A stretch of 64,000 nucleotides of DNA from Thalassobaculum sp965228445 (GCA_965228445.1 OZ245813.1:1612001-1676000), one strand, 5' to 3'; numbered from the stretch's first letter, positions 52,862-61,832 are shown. A program made the numbers and translations. Notes: a model not told the origin generated them from the sequence alone.

Positions 52862-53515
52862 GCGCCTCGTCGTCCCCTCGATCGCTTCCAGCGCCTCCGG
52901 GTCGAAGCCGCTCCAGAACGCCTCGCGGTCGTTGCTGCGCGAGAATGGAGCATCCGGAACGGATACCCCCAGGAACCGGCAGAGCGGCGTCCAGCCCTGG
53001 GAGACCTCGTAGACCAGCAGGCGGTCGGCCGGGATGGTCCGGCGGACCTGCTCCGAATGGTCGAGGAAGACACGCTTGGCATTCTCCTCGCCGACATCGC
53101 CACCGAATGTCTGCTCGATGATCGTGCGGTGCCCCATGGCACCGACGGCGCGGGCGTATGGGTCGGGGAACCGGTCGTAGATCTCGAAGACCTTGCGGAT
53201 CGTCCCGGCGAAGCTGTCCCACCAGCGGTCCACGTCCCGCAGGCTGAGGATCACCTTGGCATCCGGGAACGTCTCCGACAGCTCGCGCCAATAGCGGGCG
53301 CTCGGCCAGTCGACGCTCGCCCGGTAGCCGTCGAACACCTGGTGCCAGTCCATCTCGAGCCCGGCCGCCGCATCCTGCCAGTAGGGCAGTTGGTCCGGGT
53401 TGCCGAACAGCTCCTCCATGTGATGGCAGGGGCCGAAGCCGAGTTGTTCCAGCGCGAGCTTCAGCGACAGGGTGCCGGTGCGCCCGAACCCGGCGCCGAT
53501 AACCTGAAGACTCAT
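52859..53515 (-). CDS. sulfotransferase family protein
   Basis: A 218-residue protein of the PAPS-dependent sulfotransferase fold. The 5'-phosphosulfate loop is seen at the N-terminus (GAGFGRTGTLSLKLALEQLG), with AKVILSLRDVDRWWDSF as the second (3'-phosphate) region and LLVYEVSQGWTPLCRFLGV as the C-terminal family motif. The ATG at 53515 overlaps the preceding gene by four bases. It ends a TonB-receptor, permease, unknown-protein operon, so its acceptor may be connected with a siderophore; this is inference. The stop lies in a repeat. Confidence 0.82.
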   Translation of the reverse strand: MSLQVIGAGFGRTGTLSLKLALEQLGFGPCHHMEELFGNPDQLPYWQDAAAGLEMDWHQVFDGYRASVDWPSARYWRELSETFPDAKVILSLRDVDRWWDSFAGTIRKVFEIYDRFPDPYARAVGAMGHRTIIEQTFGGDVGEENAKRVFLDHSEQVRRTIPADRLLVYEVSQGWTPLCRFLGVSVPDAPFSRSNDREAFWSGFDPEALEAIEGTTRR

Positions 53516-53976
53516 GCCGATCTCCCCTCGCCCACCGTATCCAGGATAGCCGCCGCATGTCGGTCGGCCTCCGCCCGCGTCTCGGCGACGAACATCGCAA
53601 ACGTGAACAGCCGGCCGGAGATCGTCTTGATACGGCTCGACAGAAGCTCCCGCAACGCCGGATCCCCGGTGACGTAGCCATACCCTTTGCAATGGGTGTT
53701 CAGCGCCAGCTTGTGCCGCTTGATCCAGAGGTTGGAGGTCCGCTCGTCCTCGTGCGGTTCGTCGTCGTGGTCGTGGCTGGCGGGGGTCCAGACCGCGACG
53801 AAGGGGGTCTCCTGCGCGAGCAGCCGCTCCAATCCGGTCAGGATGCGCAGCACCCGGTCCGGCTCGTCCAGTTCGGGGAACCGGATATGGGCGATCGGCC
53901 AGGTGCTCATGTCGAACAGCCCGGCATCCGGCTGCGGCCCGCGGAAGGCAGCCGGTACCGTGGGAGTGTCGGTCAT
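53512..53976 (-). CDS. hypothetical protein of the siderophore-uptake operon
   Basis: A 154-residue protein with no family I recognise. It has no signal or membrane segment. Residues 68-78 are a His/Asp/Glu cluster (HDHDDEPHEDE) that could bind metal. The C-terminal half (LSSRIKTISGRLFTFAMFVAETRAEADRHAAAIL) looks helical. It is overlapped by four bases at each end by the RhtX-like permease and the sulfotransferase genes, so all three are translated as a unit with the FecA-type receptor upstream. Confidence 0.65.
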   Translation of the reverse strand: MTDTPTVPAAFRGPQPDAGLFDMSTWPIAHIRFPELDEPDRVLRILTGLERLLAQETPFVAVWTPASHDHDDEPHEDERTSNLWIKRHKLALNTHCKGYGYVTGDPALRELLSSRIKTISGRLFTFAMFVAETRAEADRHAAAILDTVGEGRSA

Positions 53977-55217
53977 GTCTCGTCTCCGATCAGCGTGTGG
54001 ATGACCACGGCGGCCGCCAGCAGGGCAGCTCCGGTCAGGGCATAGAACAGGCCCCAGTCGAGCTGTTGGACGAGCTGGGCGGCGGCGATGGTGGCAAGCG
54101 TGCTGGCGAACCGGCTGATGCCGTAATAGGCGGCATAGTCCGTTGCCGGCTGACTGCCCGACGCCCAGCCGAGAATGCGGGCGGCCAGGATCACGTAGAG
54201 GCCGCTGACCGCGGCGCCGATGGCGACCGCTCCGGTCATCGCCACGACCTGGTCGGCCATCGCATAGCCATAGGCCAGGGCCGCAAGCGCGAGGAAGGCC
54301 GGGGCGACGAAGATGCGCAGCGCCCAGGCCAGTCCGAACGCGTTCATGATCGGGATCGAGACCGCGGAGACCGCCAGCATCGACAGCGGCCCGAGAGTGC
54401 CGACGGTCCAGCCGATCCTATCGACCGGCACGCCGATATCGACCAGCATCAAACGGTTCAGACCCGAGGCCGGAAACAGAACGCAGCAGGCCAGCGTCAG
54501 CAGCGCCAGGCGCCTGCGCAGCGCCGGCACGGTGAACAGACGGCGCAGGCTTGCCGTCTGGCCGGACTCTGCGTTCTGCGGATCGACACCGGCCGAGCGG
54601 TCGCGCGGGATCAGGGCGAGCGCCGGGACCAGCAGTCCGGTCAGAACCAGCGCCGCCAGCAGGAAGACCGCCCGCCAGCCGAGATCGGCGAACAGGGCGA
54701 CGAAGGCGCCGCCGCCGAGCATGGCACCGATCGACAGGGCGGCCAGCTTGGTCGCCGCCGTCGTCGGCCGCCAGGCCGGCGTCACCGACCGCACGGCCTG
54801 GGCGTCGAGCGCGATGTCCATTGTCGCGATGGCGAAGGCCACCACCATTCCCAGGCCGAAGAGCATCCAGACCGATGTTCCTTCGGCAAACGCGATCAGG
54901 CAGAGCGTGCCGACCGCCACCGCCTGCATAGCGACGATCCAGCCGAGCTGGCGCGACAGCAGCGGGATCGGATGCCGGTCGATGACCGAGGCCCACAGGA
55001 AGGTCAGCCCGAACGGCAGGTAGAGCAGGTAGAGCCAACCCGCCGAGCCGATCTCCATCCCCTGCGCCCGCATCACCGTGGGCAGGCCGCCATTGACGAC
55101 GCCCATGACCAGCCCGAAGCCCACATAGAGCGCGTTCAGGCCGAACAGCACCCGGACCTGCCGCGTCCGGTCGTGGCGGCCGCCCTCGACGGCCGCCACA
55201 CTCGTGTCGCCCGTCAC
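53973..55217 (-). CDS. RhtX/FptX-type MFS siderophore permease
   Basis: A 414-residue inner-membrane transporter with twelve helices. The family segment YLPFGLTFLWASVIDRHPIP in the second to third helix region and the DIALDAQAVRS-type AmpG-like motif place it in the RhtX/FptX group, single-polypeptide permeases that import ferric siderophores. It starts at a GTG four bases after the fecA2 stop and overlaps the next gene by four bases. The coupling to a TonB receptor strongly supports siderophore import. The ligand is not known. Confidence 0.82.
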   Translation of the reverse strand: MTGDTSVAAVEGGRHDRTRQVRVLFGLNALYVGFGLVMGVVNGGLPTVMRAQGMEIGSAGWLYLLYLPFGLTFLWASVIDRHPIPLLSRQLGWIVAMQAVAVGTLCLIAFAEGTSVWMLFGLGMVVAFAIATMDIALDAQAVRSVTPAWRPTTAATKLAALSIGAMLGGGAFVALFADLGWRAVFLLAALVLTGLLVPALALIPRDRSAGVDPQNAESGQTASLRRLFTVPALRRRLALLTLACCVLFPASGLNRLMLVDIGVPVDRIGWTVGTLGPLSMLAVSAVSIPIMNAFGLAWALRIFVAPAFLALAALAYGYAMADQVVAMTGAVAIGAAVSGLYVILAARILGWASGSQPATDYAAYYGISRFASTLATIAAAQLVQQLDWGLFYALTGAALLAAAVVIHTLIGDET

Positions 55218-55221
55218 CGGA

Positions 55222-57738
55222 TCACCAGCGGTATTTCAGGGTGGCGAAGACGGTGCGGCCGTTGCCGTAGTTGCAGAAGTTGTTGGACAGGCAGGTGACG
55301 TAGGTCTCGTCGGTCAGGTTGGTGACGTTGAGCTGGGCGGAAACCCCGTCGAGCCGGGTGTCGAGCGTGCCGAGGTCGTACTCCACCATGGCGTCGAACA
55401 GGGTGTATCCGGGGACGTCCAGCCGGGTCGCACCGGCGGTGAAGGCGTTCGGGCTGTAGCCGCCGACACTCTCGCCGACATAGCGCACGCCGCCGCCGAT
55501 GGTGACGCCGTCGAGCAGAGGCTGTTCGAACCGGTGGTCCATCCAGAGCGAGGCGGTGATGTCCGGAATGGCGATTGGCGCGTCGCCCTCGTCGAACCCG
55601 ACGCTCTCGGTCACCTCGGCATCGGTATAGGTGAAGGCGGCGATGGCGTTGGTCTGCTCGCTGAGCGCGACCTTCGCCTCGAACTCGATCCCGCGGGACC
55701 GGACCTCGCCGGTCTGGTAGCGGGTGATCGGGTTCACCGTGGTGACCACATCCTCCTGGGTGATGTCGAAATAGGCCAGGGTGAACAGCGCGTCGAACGA
55801 CCGGGGCTGATACTTCACGCCGATCTCGTACTGCCGGGCCTCGGTCGGCGCCAGCGCGTCGCCGAGGTAGTCGGTGCCGCTCACCGGCAGGAAGGACGTC
55901 GCGTAGCTGGCATAGGGGGCGATGCCGTTGTCGAAGGCATAGACGACACCGGCCTTCCAGCTGAACGCGTTATCCGTCTGGGTCTGGCTGGCACCGGTCA
56001 GGTTATTGTCGGTCTCGGTGCGGACATGGTCGAACCGTCCGCCGACCAGGAAGGTCCAGTTGTCGATGCCGGCCTGGTCCTGCAGGTATAGACCGCTCTG
56101 GCCGATGGTCTGGTCGGTATCGACGAACGGGGCCAGGGTCAGGTTGGTGGCGATGCCGTATTGCGGATCGAGATAGTCGATCGACGGGGCGGCGCCGAAA
56201 TCGCGGACCTGGGTGGAGTCGAGATACTGGTAGTCGAAGCCGACCAGCGTGGTGTGCCGGACCGGCCCGGTGGCGAAGCGCGCCTGGGCCTGCAGATCGG
56301 AGGCGATGCCCGCGGCGGTCTCGTCCGTCGCCAGCGCATAGCGGTTGATGGTGCGGCCGTCCGAGGCGAGCGACTGGGTCGCCACATCCTCGGTGACAGA
56401 GTTCACATCCAGGTAGCGCAGGTTGTGCCGGATCAGCCAGGTGTCGTCGAACCGGTGCTCGAACTCGTAGCCGAGCGAGATCTGCTCGCGGTCATACTTG
56501 GAGAAGGCCGGATCGCCGTCGTTGAAGTCGCGCGGGATCTGCTGGCCGCTCGGGCTGTCCCACAGGGAGCCCGTCGTCGGCAGGATGCCGTAATAGCCGC
56601 CCTCCGGGTCGTTCTGATAGCTCGTCAGCAGCGTGAGGGTGGTGTCCTCGGTCGCCTTCCAGGTCAGCGACGGCGCCACGTAGACCCGCTGGTCCTCGGT
56701 GTTGACCACCTGGGTCTCGCTGTCCCGGCCGAGCGCCACCAGCCGGTACAGCACGGTGCCGTCCTCGTTGGCCGGGCCGGAGACATCGACAGCCGCCTGC
56801 CGGCGCTCATGGCTGCCGACGAGCAGCTCGACTTCGCCGCGCGCCTCCTCGGTCGGCTTCTTGGTGACGACGTTGACCAGACCGCCCGGCATGGCCGAGC
56901 CGTAGGTGGTGGAGGACGGCCCCTTCAGCAGCTCGATCCGCTCGGCACCGTAGGCTTCGACCTGGGGAAAGGCGTAGCCCGGACCGCGCAGCATCCGCAG
57001 CCCGTCCTGGTACTGGATCGGGTCGCTCGGCGCGCCGAAGCCGCGGATATACGGAATGTCGTAGCGGGTGGCCGAGCCGCGGATCTCCGCCGCGACGCCG
57101 GAGGAATAGCGCAGCGACTGGACGACGCTCTGGGCACCCTGGCTCTCCGCCTGGTCACGGGTCACCACCGAAACGGATTGCGGCGTCTCCAGCAGCGACG
57201 TGCCGGTCTTGGTCGCGGTGGCGCTCGTGGTCGCGACATAGCCGGCGACCGGTCCCCGGCCCGACGCGTCGGCCCCGTCGCCTTCGACCCGGACGGTGTC
57301 CAGCATCAGCGCGCCGGAAGCGGCCGGCTTTTCCAGGACCACGGTGCGTGCATCGGTGAAACGCCAGGTCACCGGCGTGCCGGCCAGCAGCGCGTTCAGG
57401 GCCCGCTCGGCCGACAGACGCCCGGTCACGGCCGCCGATGTGATCCCGGCCAGCTCCTCCGTGCTGTAGGCGAGTTGCAGCCCCGACTGCTCGGCGAAGG
57501 CCCGCAAGGCCGCCGCCAGCGGCTGCGCCGGGATATCGAACTGGTATTGCGCATCGGCCTGGGCGATCCGTTCCGCCGGCGCGGCCTCGGCATGGGCCGA
57601 GCCCGCCGGCCCCGCCATCAGCGCCAGCGCCGCGCAGGCGCCCAGCAGGGCCACCCGCCGCGCCCGCGCCGTTTGCATCGGCTCCACGCCGGCTCTGCGC
57701 CGCCGGTCCCCGTCAGCCATCCGCTTGTCCCGCCCCAT
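55222..57738 (-). CDS. TonB-dependent siderophore receptor with signalling domain (FecA type, 2)
   Basis: An 838-residue outer-membrane receptor. After a signal peptide (VALLGACAALALMAGPAGSA) come an STN domain (FDIPAQPLAAALRAFAEQSG), a linker and plug region (LLETPQSVSVVTRDQAESQG, IPYIRGFGAPSDP, GPSSTTYGSAMPGG) and a barrel ending in TLKYRW. The IRGFG/GPSSTTYGS/MPGG pattern is that of ferric siderophore receptors of the FhuE/FpvA group. It is the first of four coupled genes and follows fecI2-fecR2. The siderophore is unknown. Confidence 0.93.
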   Translation of the reverse strand: MGRDKRMADGDRRRRAGVEPMQTARARRVALLGACAALALMAGPAGSAHAEAAPAERIAQADAQYQFDIPAQPLAAALRAFAEQSGLQLAYSTEELAGITSAAVTGRLSAERALNALLAGTPVTWRFTDARTVVLEKPAASGALMLDTVRVEGDGADASGRGPVAGYVATTSATATKTGTSLLETPQSVSVVTRDQAESQGAQSVVQSLRYSSGVAAEIRGSATRYDIPYIRGFGAPSDPIQYQDGLRMLRGPGYAFPQVEAYGAERIELLKGPSSTTYGSAMPGGLVNVVTKKPTEEARGEVELLVGSHERRQAAVDVSGPANEDGTVLYRLVALGRDSETQVVNTEDQRVYVAPSLTWKATEDTTLTLLTSYQNDPEGGYYGILPTTGSLWDSPSGQQIPRDFNDGDPAFSKYDREQISLGYEFEHRFDDTWLIRHNLRYLDVNSVTEDVATQSLASDGRTINRYALATDETAAGIASDLQAQARFATGPVRHTTLVGFDYQYLDSTQVRDFGAAPSIDYLDPQYGIATNLTLAPFVDTDQTIGQSGLYLQDQAGIDNWTFLVGGRFDHVRTETDNNLTGASQTQTDNAFSWKAGVVYAFDNGIAPYASYATSFLPVSGTDYLGDALAPTEARQYEIGVKYQPRSFDALFTLAYFDITQEDVVTTVNPITRYQTGEVRSRGIEFEAKVALSEQTNAIAAFTYTDAEVTESVGFDEGDAPIAIPDITASLWMDHRFEQPLLDGVTIGGGVRYVGESVGGYSPNAFTAGATRLDVPGYTLFDAMVEYDLGTLDTRLDGVSAQLNVTNLTDETYVTCLSNNFCNYGNGRTVFATLKYRW

Positions 57739-57783
57739 GATCCCGCTCCTCTCATCGGTAGGCGCAATGACCGGTTCTCTCCT

Positions 57784-57806
57784 TTGAGAACGCGTGTCAT
57801 TCGCAA
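57784..57806. promoter_or_regulatory. widely spaced Fur-like half-sites upstream of fecA2
   Basis: TTGAGAAC and ATTCGCAA match the two halves of the box family used at fecI1 and fecI2, but they are separated by seven bases instead of one. The pair is 46 bases before the fecA2 start. It may be a degenerate or a differently spaced site. Confidence 0.45.
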
Positions 57807-57858
57807 CATTCGAAGCTAAGACGCGTGGCGTTCCGGGATACCCAAGCAGAAAAATCGA

Positions 57859-58869
57859 TTATCTGAGGATGACGAGATAGTCGGTGATGCGGAACACCGT
57901 CAGCCCCTGGGTTTCCGCCAGGGCGGCGATGGCGCCGTCGAGCGCGTCGAGAGAGAAGACGGCGCTGACCGGACGGCCCCGCCCGGCGCCGCGCAGCGTT
58001 ATGATCGTCCCGGGGTAATACCGGTCCAGGTCGTCCACGGCCTCCTCGAACGGACGGCCTTCGAAGACGATGCGGCCACCGCGCCACGGCGCGATGCTGT
58101 CCACCGCGACCGTTCCGCGTTCCGACGGTCCAGCGCCCTTGCCGTAGCCGCCACGTTCGCCGGCCGAGAGGAACACACCCTCCGCGCTGCGGGCCGGCGA
58201 GGTCAGACGCACCGTTCCCTCGGAGACCGCGACCGATACGTCGCTCTCCGCCTGGCGGACCGTGAAGGCGGTGCCGACCGCCTGGGTCGCGCCACCGAGG
58301 GCGGAAACGCGGAACGGTCGCGCCGTGTCGGCCTGCACCTCGAACAGGGCTTCACCGCGCAGCAGATCGACCCGGCGCTCGTCGGACGAGAAATCGACGG
58401 CGATGGCGCTGTCTGTGTTGAGGGTCACCCGCGATCCGTCCGGCAGGTCGACCGACCGGATCGCGCCGACCTCCGTGCGGTAATCCGCCGAGGCGCGCAA
58501 GACGACGTCATCGGCGAAGACGGCGAGCAGCGCCAGGACCGCCGCCAGGGAGGACACCGCCGCGACCACACGCCGCCGACGACGCCTCCGCTCGAACGGC
58601 AGCACGTCCGCCCCGTCGCCGGCATGAAGCACCTCCCCGGGGGCGAAGTCCCCCGCAGCGAAGTCGTCGGCAAGGGCATCGCTCATCTGCCAGGTCGCGC
58701 GGGCTTCCTCGAAGGCGGCGCGGTGCCGCGGATCGGCCGCAAGCCAGTCCTGCAGGGCGGCGATCTCCGCAGCCCCCGCCTCGCCCCCGGCCAGCAGGAC
58801 AACCCAGGCATGGGCCTGCTCGAAGACGGACTGTTCCTCCTGCGCGGTCCTGAACGGCGCTGTGCTCAT
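57859..58869 (-). CDS. FecR-type anti-sigma regulator (2)
   Basis: A 336-residue membrane protein. The cytoplasmic N-terminal region has the typical LQDWLAADPRHRAAFEEARATWQ segment, followed by a membrane helix (AVSSLAAVLALLAVFADDVV) and the periplasmic FecR domain (RSVDLPDGSRVTLNTDSAIAV, RPFRVSALGGATQAVGTAF). The C-terminus looks like a secretin/STN-type domain that contacts the receptor. It follows fecI2 and precedes fecA2, an arrangement parallel to the first cascade. Confidence 0.9.
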   Translation of the reverse strand: MSTAPFRTAQEEQSVFEQAHAWVVLLAGGEAGAAEIAALQDWLAADPRHRAAFEEARATWQMSDALADDFAAGDFAPGEVLHAGDGADVLPFERRRRRRRVVAAVSSLAAVLALLAVFADDVVLRASADYRTEVGAIRSVDLPDGSRVTLNTDSAIAVDFSSDERRVDLLRGEALFEVQADTARPFRVSALGGATQAVGTAFTVRQAESDVSVAVSEGTVRLTSPARSAEGVFLSAGERGGYGKGAGPSERGTVAVDSIAPWRGGRIVFEGRPFEEAVDDLDRYYPGTIITLRGAGRGRPVSAVFSLDALDGAIAALAETQGLTVFRITDYLVILR

Positions 58870-58982
58870 CTGGAACAGGTTCCTTCGAAGGCCACTGACG
58901 AGGCTCCAATCCTATGCCGCCAATCGTGTGACGTCTGAGACGGCCGGCCACCCAACCGGGAAATGCGCGCGGACAACACTGG

Positions 58983-59495
58983 TCACCGGCCCCGGGGGGC
59001 GGAGCCGCGCCGTGCGGCCGTCAGTTTCTCCAGCGCCTTGCGCATGTGGTTCTCCACCGTCGTGGTCGACACGCCGAGGAGATCGGCGATCTCACGCTGG
59101 GATTTCCCCTCGAACCGGTTGAGCTGAAAGATCCGCCGGCTGAGGTCCGGCAGCGCGGCGATGGTTCGACGCATCGCCTCCAGTTCCTGGCGGGCGGCCG
59201 CCGCCCGCTCAGGGGTGACGTCGTCCTGCCCCGACCAGAGCAGTTCCTGCGCTTCCGTCGCCAGTGCCGACCGTCGGCTGGCCGTCCTCAGATGATCGGC
59301 CGCCAGGTTCGACGCCATGCGGAACAGGTATGCCTTCTCGTGCCGGATCTCGGCCGGCGACTGGTCGCGAAGCTTGAGGTACAGGTCGTGCGTCAGGTCC
59401 CGCGCCGTGGCGAAGCAGTTCAGGCGACGGGCCAGGAACCGGACCAGTTCCTGCTCGTGCTCGTGAAAGGCCCTCAGAAGGGCGGTGTCCTGCAT
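58983..59495 (-). CDS. FecI-type ECF sigma factor (2)
   Basis: A 170-residue ECF sigma factor. ATG 59495 is chosen; an in-frame ATG at 59534 is possible. Region 2 shows ARDLTHDLYLKLRDQSPAEI and YLFRMASNLAADHLRTASRR; region 4 shows LPDLSRRIFQLNRFEGKSQREI and LLGVSTTTVENHMRKALEKL. It is 113 bases upstream of fecR2 and has its own Fur box at 59570-59588. It should direct transcription of the second receptor operon. Confidence 0.9.
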   Translation of the reverse strand: MQDTALLRAFHEHEQELVRFLARRLNCFATARDLTHDLYLKLRDQSPAEIRHEKAYLFRMASNLAADHLRTASRRSALATEAQELLWSGQDDVTPERAAAARQELEAMRRTIAALPDLSRRIFQLNRFEGKSQREIADLLGVSTTTVENHMRKALEKLTAARRGSAPRGR

Positions 59496-59569
59496 ATCGG
59501 TGGATAAATCCGGTTGGCGACGGCCGTCGATCACGAAGGCAAAATCTCAAGGCAAAGAGAGATTATCCT

Positions 59570-59588
59570 TGTTGAGATTCATTCGCAA
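59570..59588. promoter_or_regulatory. Fur box upstream of fecI2
   Basis: TGTTGAGATTCATTCGCAA shares the right half ATTCGCAA and most of the left half of the fecI1 box. It lies about 75 bases before the ATG at 59495 and is placed to control the second cascade. Confidence 0.75.
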
Positions 59589-59637
59589 TTGCGTCAGTCA
59601 CACTCCCCGTACGGTGCACATTCCCGCTCGACGACCG

Positions 59638-60735
59638 CTAGGCGAAGCGGCGCGGCGAGAGGGCGTCGACCACCGGGGCGGCGAGGCTGGTCGGGCCGCC
59701 CAGGATCAGCTCCGCAGTCAGTGCGGACAGGGCCGGTGCCGTCTGCACGCCGTAACCGCCCTGCCCCGCCAGCCAGAAGAACCCGTGAGTCGCAGGGTCC
59801 ATGCCGACGACCGGGGTCCTGTCCGGCGCGAAGGTGCGCAGACCGGCCCAACTCGTCTCCACCCGCGAGACGGTGTAGTCGACCGCCCGCTCGAACCGGT
59901 CGAGGCCTTCCGCCAGCACCATGTCGTCGGCCCAGGCGTCATGCGGTTCCACCGGATCCTCGTCGGCCGGGCTGACCAGCAGCTTTCCGGCCTCCGGCTT
60001 GGCGTACCAGGCCTCGGTCGCCGGCGCAAAGAGCGGCCAGCGCGAGATGTCGTGCTCCTCCGGCGCCGGCAGAATCGCCGCCGTGCGGCGCAGCGGCGAC
60101 AGGGCGATGTCGGTGGCGCCGGCCATCTGCCCCACCGCTCCAGCCCAGGCGCCGGCGGCGTTGATGACGATGGCGGCGGAATAGGTCTGCCGGTCGGAGA
60201 TGATCTTCCAGTGCCCGGCCTCGCGGCGGATCTCGCGGACCGTCACGTCGGTCTCGACCGCACCGCCTCGCCGCCGCAGCAGCCGGGCGTAGCCCGACAG
60301 CATCCGGTCCACGTCGATGTCCTGGGCGTCCCACTCGATCGCCGCCTTCTCGATCGCTTCGGCCCGCAGGATCGGCACCAGTTCCTGGGCCTGTGCGCCG
60401 GTGAGGATCTCCATCCCGGTCGATCCGTCCACATAGGCCTCCAGGTCCGCCAGTTCCTCCTCTCCCGCCACCAGCATCTCGCCGCGCGGGCTCAGCAGAC
60501 TGGTGTCGCTGACCCCCTCGGGGGCTTCCAGAAACGGGGCGGCAGCCAGGTTCAGGGCCCGCAGGGTGGCATTGCCATAGTTGCGGATCAGGATCGCTGC
60601 CGAGCGGCCGGTGGCGTGGTAGCCGATCCGGGACTCGCCCTCCAGAACGAGCACGGATAGGTCGCGGGCGAGGCAGGCGCCGGCGCTGATGCCGGCGATC
60701 CCGCCGCCGATGATGATGACGTCGGCCTTGGTCAT
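59638..60735 (-). CDS. FAD-dependent D-amino-acid/D-arginine dehydrogenase-like protein (DauA type)
   Basis: A 365-residue flavoenzyme of the DAO family. The dinucleotide fold is IIIGGGIAGISAGACLARD; GYHATGRSAAILIRNYG (38-54) and LLSPRGEMLVAGEEE follow, with His40 and Glu86 in the positions of active-site residues of Pseudomonas DauA. The C-terminal WAGLRTFAPDRTPVVGMD and FFWLAGQGGYGVQTAPALSA are characteristic. It oxidises a D-amino acid or related amine to the imino compound. It follows a Pot-type ABC importer in the same direction, so the importer may bring in its substrate. Confidence 0.85.
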   Translation of the reverse strand: MTKADVIIIGGGIAGISAGACLARDLSVLVLEGESRIGYHATGRSAAILIRNYGNATLRALNLAAAPFLEAPEGVSDTSLLSPRGEMLVAGEEELADLEAYVDGSTGMEILTGAQAQELVPILRAEAIEKAAIEWDAQDIDVDRMLSGYARLLRRRGGAVETDVTVREIRREAGHWKIISDRQTYSAAIVINAAGAWAGAVGQMAGATDIALSPLRRTAAILPAPEEHDISRWPLFAPATEAWYAKPEAGKLLVSPADEDPVEPHDAWADDMVLAEGLDRFERAVDYTVSRVETSWAGLRTFAPDRTPVVGMDPATHGFFWLAGQGGYGVQTAPALSALTAELILGGPTSLAAPVVDALSPRRFA

Positions 60736-60758
60736 GCTTGGATCCAGACTCGGTTGCT

Positions 60759-61832
60759 TCAGCCCGGCAGGGCGGCGCAGTCCTGCGGCCGGAAGGCGAC
60801 CGTCACGGTGCTGCCTTCGGCGAACGGGCGCTCGTTGATCATGTTGATCGCCTGGAACGACCGGTGCCCGGCCCGCACGAAATAACGCACGGTCTGGCCC
60901 TGGTAATCGACGGTCTCCACCGTGGCCGGGGCGGCGATCATGCCGGTGGTATCGGCGCCGGCGGCCATCAGCGTCAGCTTCTCCGCCCGCAGCACCAGCT
61001 TGGCCGGGCCGTCGGCGACACTCTGCGCCTTGTCGGCCGGAACCGGCACCGTGCCGAACAGGGGCACCTCCAGCGTCGCGGCATCGCCGCCGCGCGCCCT
61101 GCACACCCCGTCCAGGATGTTGGAGGCGCCGAGGAAATTGGCGACGAACTCGCTGCGCGGGCGGTTATAGACCTCTTCCGGCGTACCGACCTGCTCGATC
61201 CGCCCGCCGCTCATCACCACGATGCGGTCGGACATAGCCAGCGCCTCCGACTGGTCGTGGGTGACGAAGACGGTGGTCACGCCGATCTGGTGCTGGATGC
61301 GCTTCAGTTCGACCCGCATGTCCTCGCGCAGATTGGCGTCCAGCGCCGACAGCGGCTCGTCGAGCAGCAGGACGTCCGGCTCGATGACGATGGCCCGGGC
61401 CAGGGCGATGCGCTGCTGCTGTCCGCCAGAGAGTTCCTTGGGATAGCGCCCGCCCACATGGGGAAGCTGAACCAGGGTCAGGGCCTGTTCGACCCGGCGG
61501 GCGATCTCGTCCTTGGACACCTTGCGGTACTTCAGGCCGAAGGCGACGTTGTCGGCCACCGTCTTGTGCGGGAACAGGGCATAGTTCTGGAACACGATGC
61601 CCAGGTTGCGCTTGTGGATCGGAACGTCGTTGACCCGCCTGCCGCCGATCAGGATCTCGCCCTCGCTCGGGTCGAGCAGACCGGCGATCATCCGCAGGGT
61701 CGTCGTCTTGCCGCAGCCGGACGGGCCCAGCAGGGTGACGAAATCCCCTTCCGGGATCTCCAGATCGGAGGGATGGACGGCAGTGTAGCTGCCGAACCGC
61801 TTCACGATGTTCTTCAGGACTACCGAGCTCAC
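60759..61832 (-). CDS. PotA-type ABC transporter ATP-binding protein
   Basis: A 357-residue ATPase. GTG at 61832 follows GGGAG. Walker A GPSGCGKT (36-43), signature LSGGQQQR, Walker B VLLLDEPLSALDANLRED and the switch His (VFVTHDQSEAL) are intact. The C-terminal TOBE_2 domain is present (about 285-355). The family serves importers of polyamines, amino acids or iron. With the adjacent PotD- and PotC-like genes it forms a polyamine/amine-type importer. Confidence 0.92.
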   Translation of the reverse strand: MSSVVLKNIVKRFGSYTAVHPSDLEIPEGDFVTLLGPSGCGKTTTLRMIAGLLDPSEGEILIGGRRVNDVPIHKRNLGIVFQNYALFPHKTVADNVAFGLKYRKVSKDEIARRVEQALTLVQLPHVGGRYPKELSGGQQQRIALARAIVIEPDVLLLDEPLSALDANLREDMRVELKRIQHQIGVTTVFVTHDQSEALAMSDRIVVMSGGRIEQVGTPEEVYNRPRSEFVANFLGASNILDGVCRARGGDAATLEVPLFGTVPVPADKAQSVADGPAKLVLRAEKLTLMAAGADTTGMIAAPATVETVDYQGQTVRYFVRAGHRSFQAINMINERPFAEGSTVTVAFRPQDCAALPG

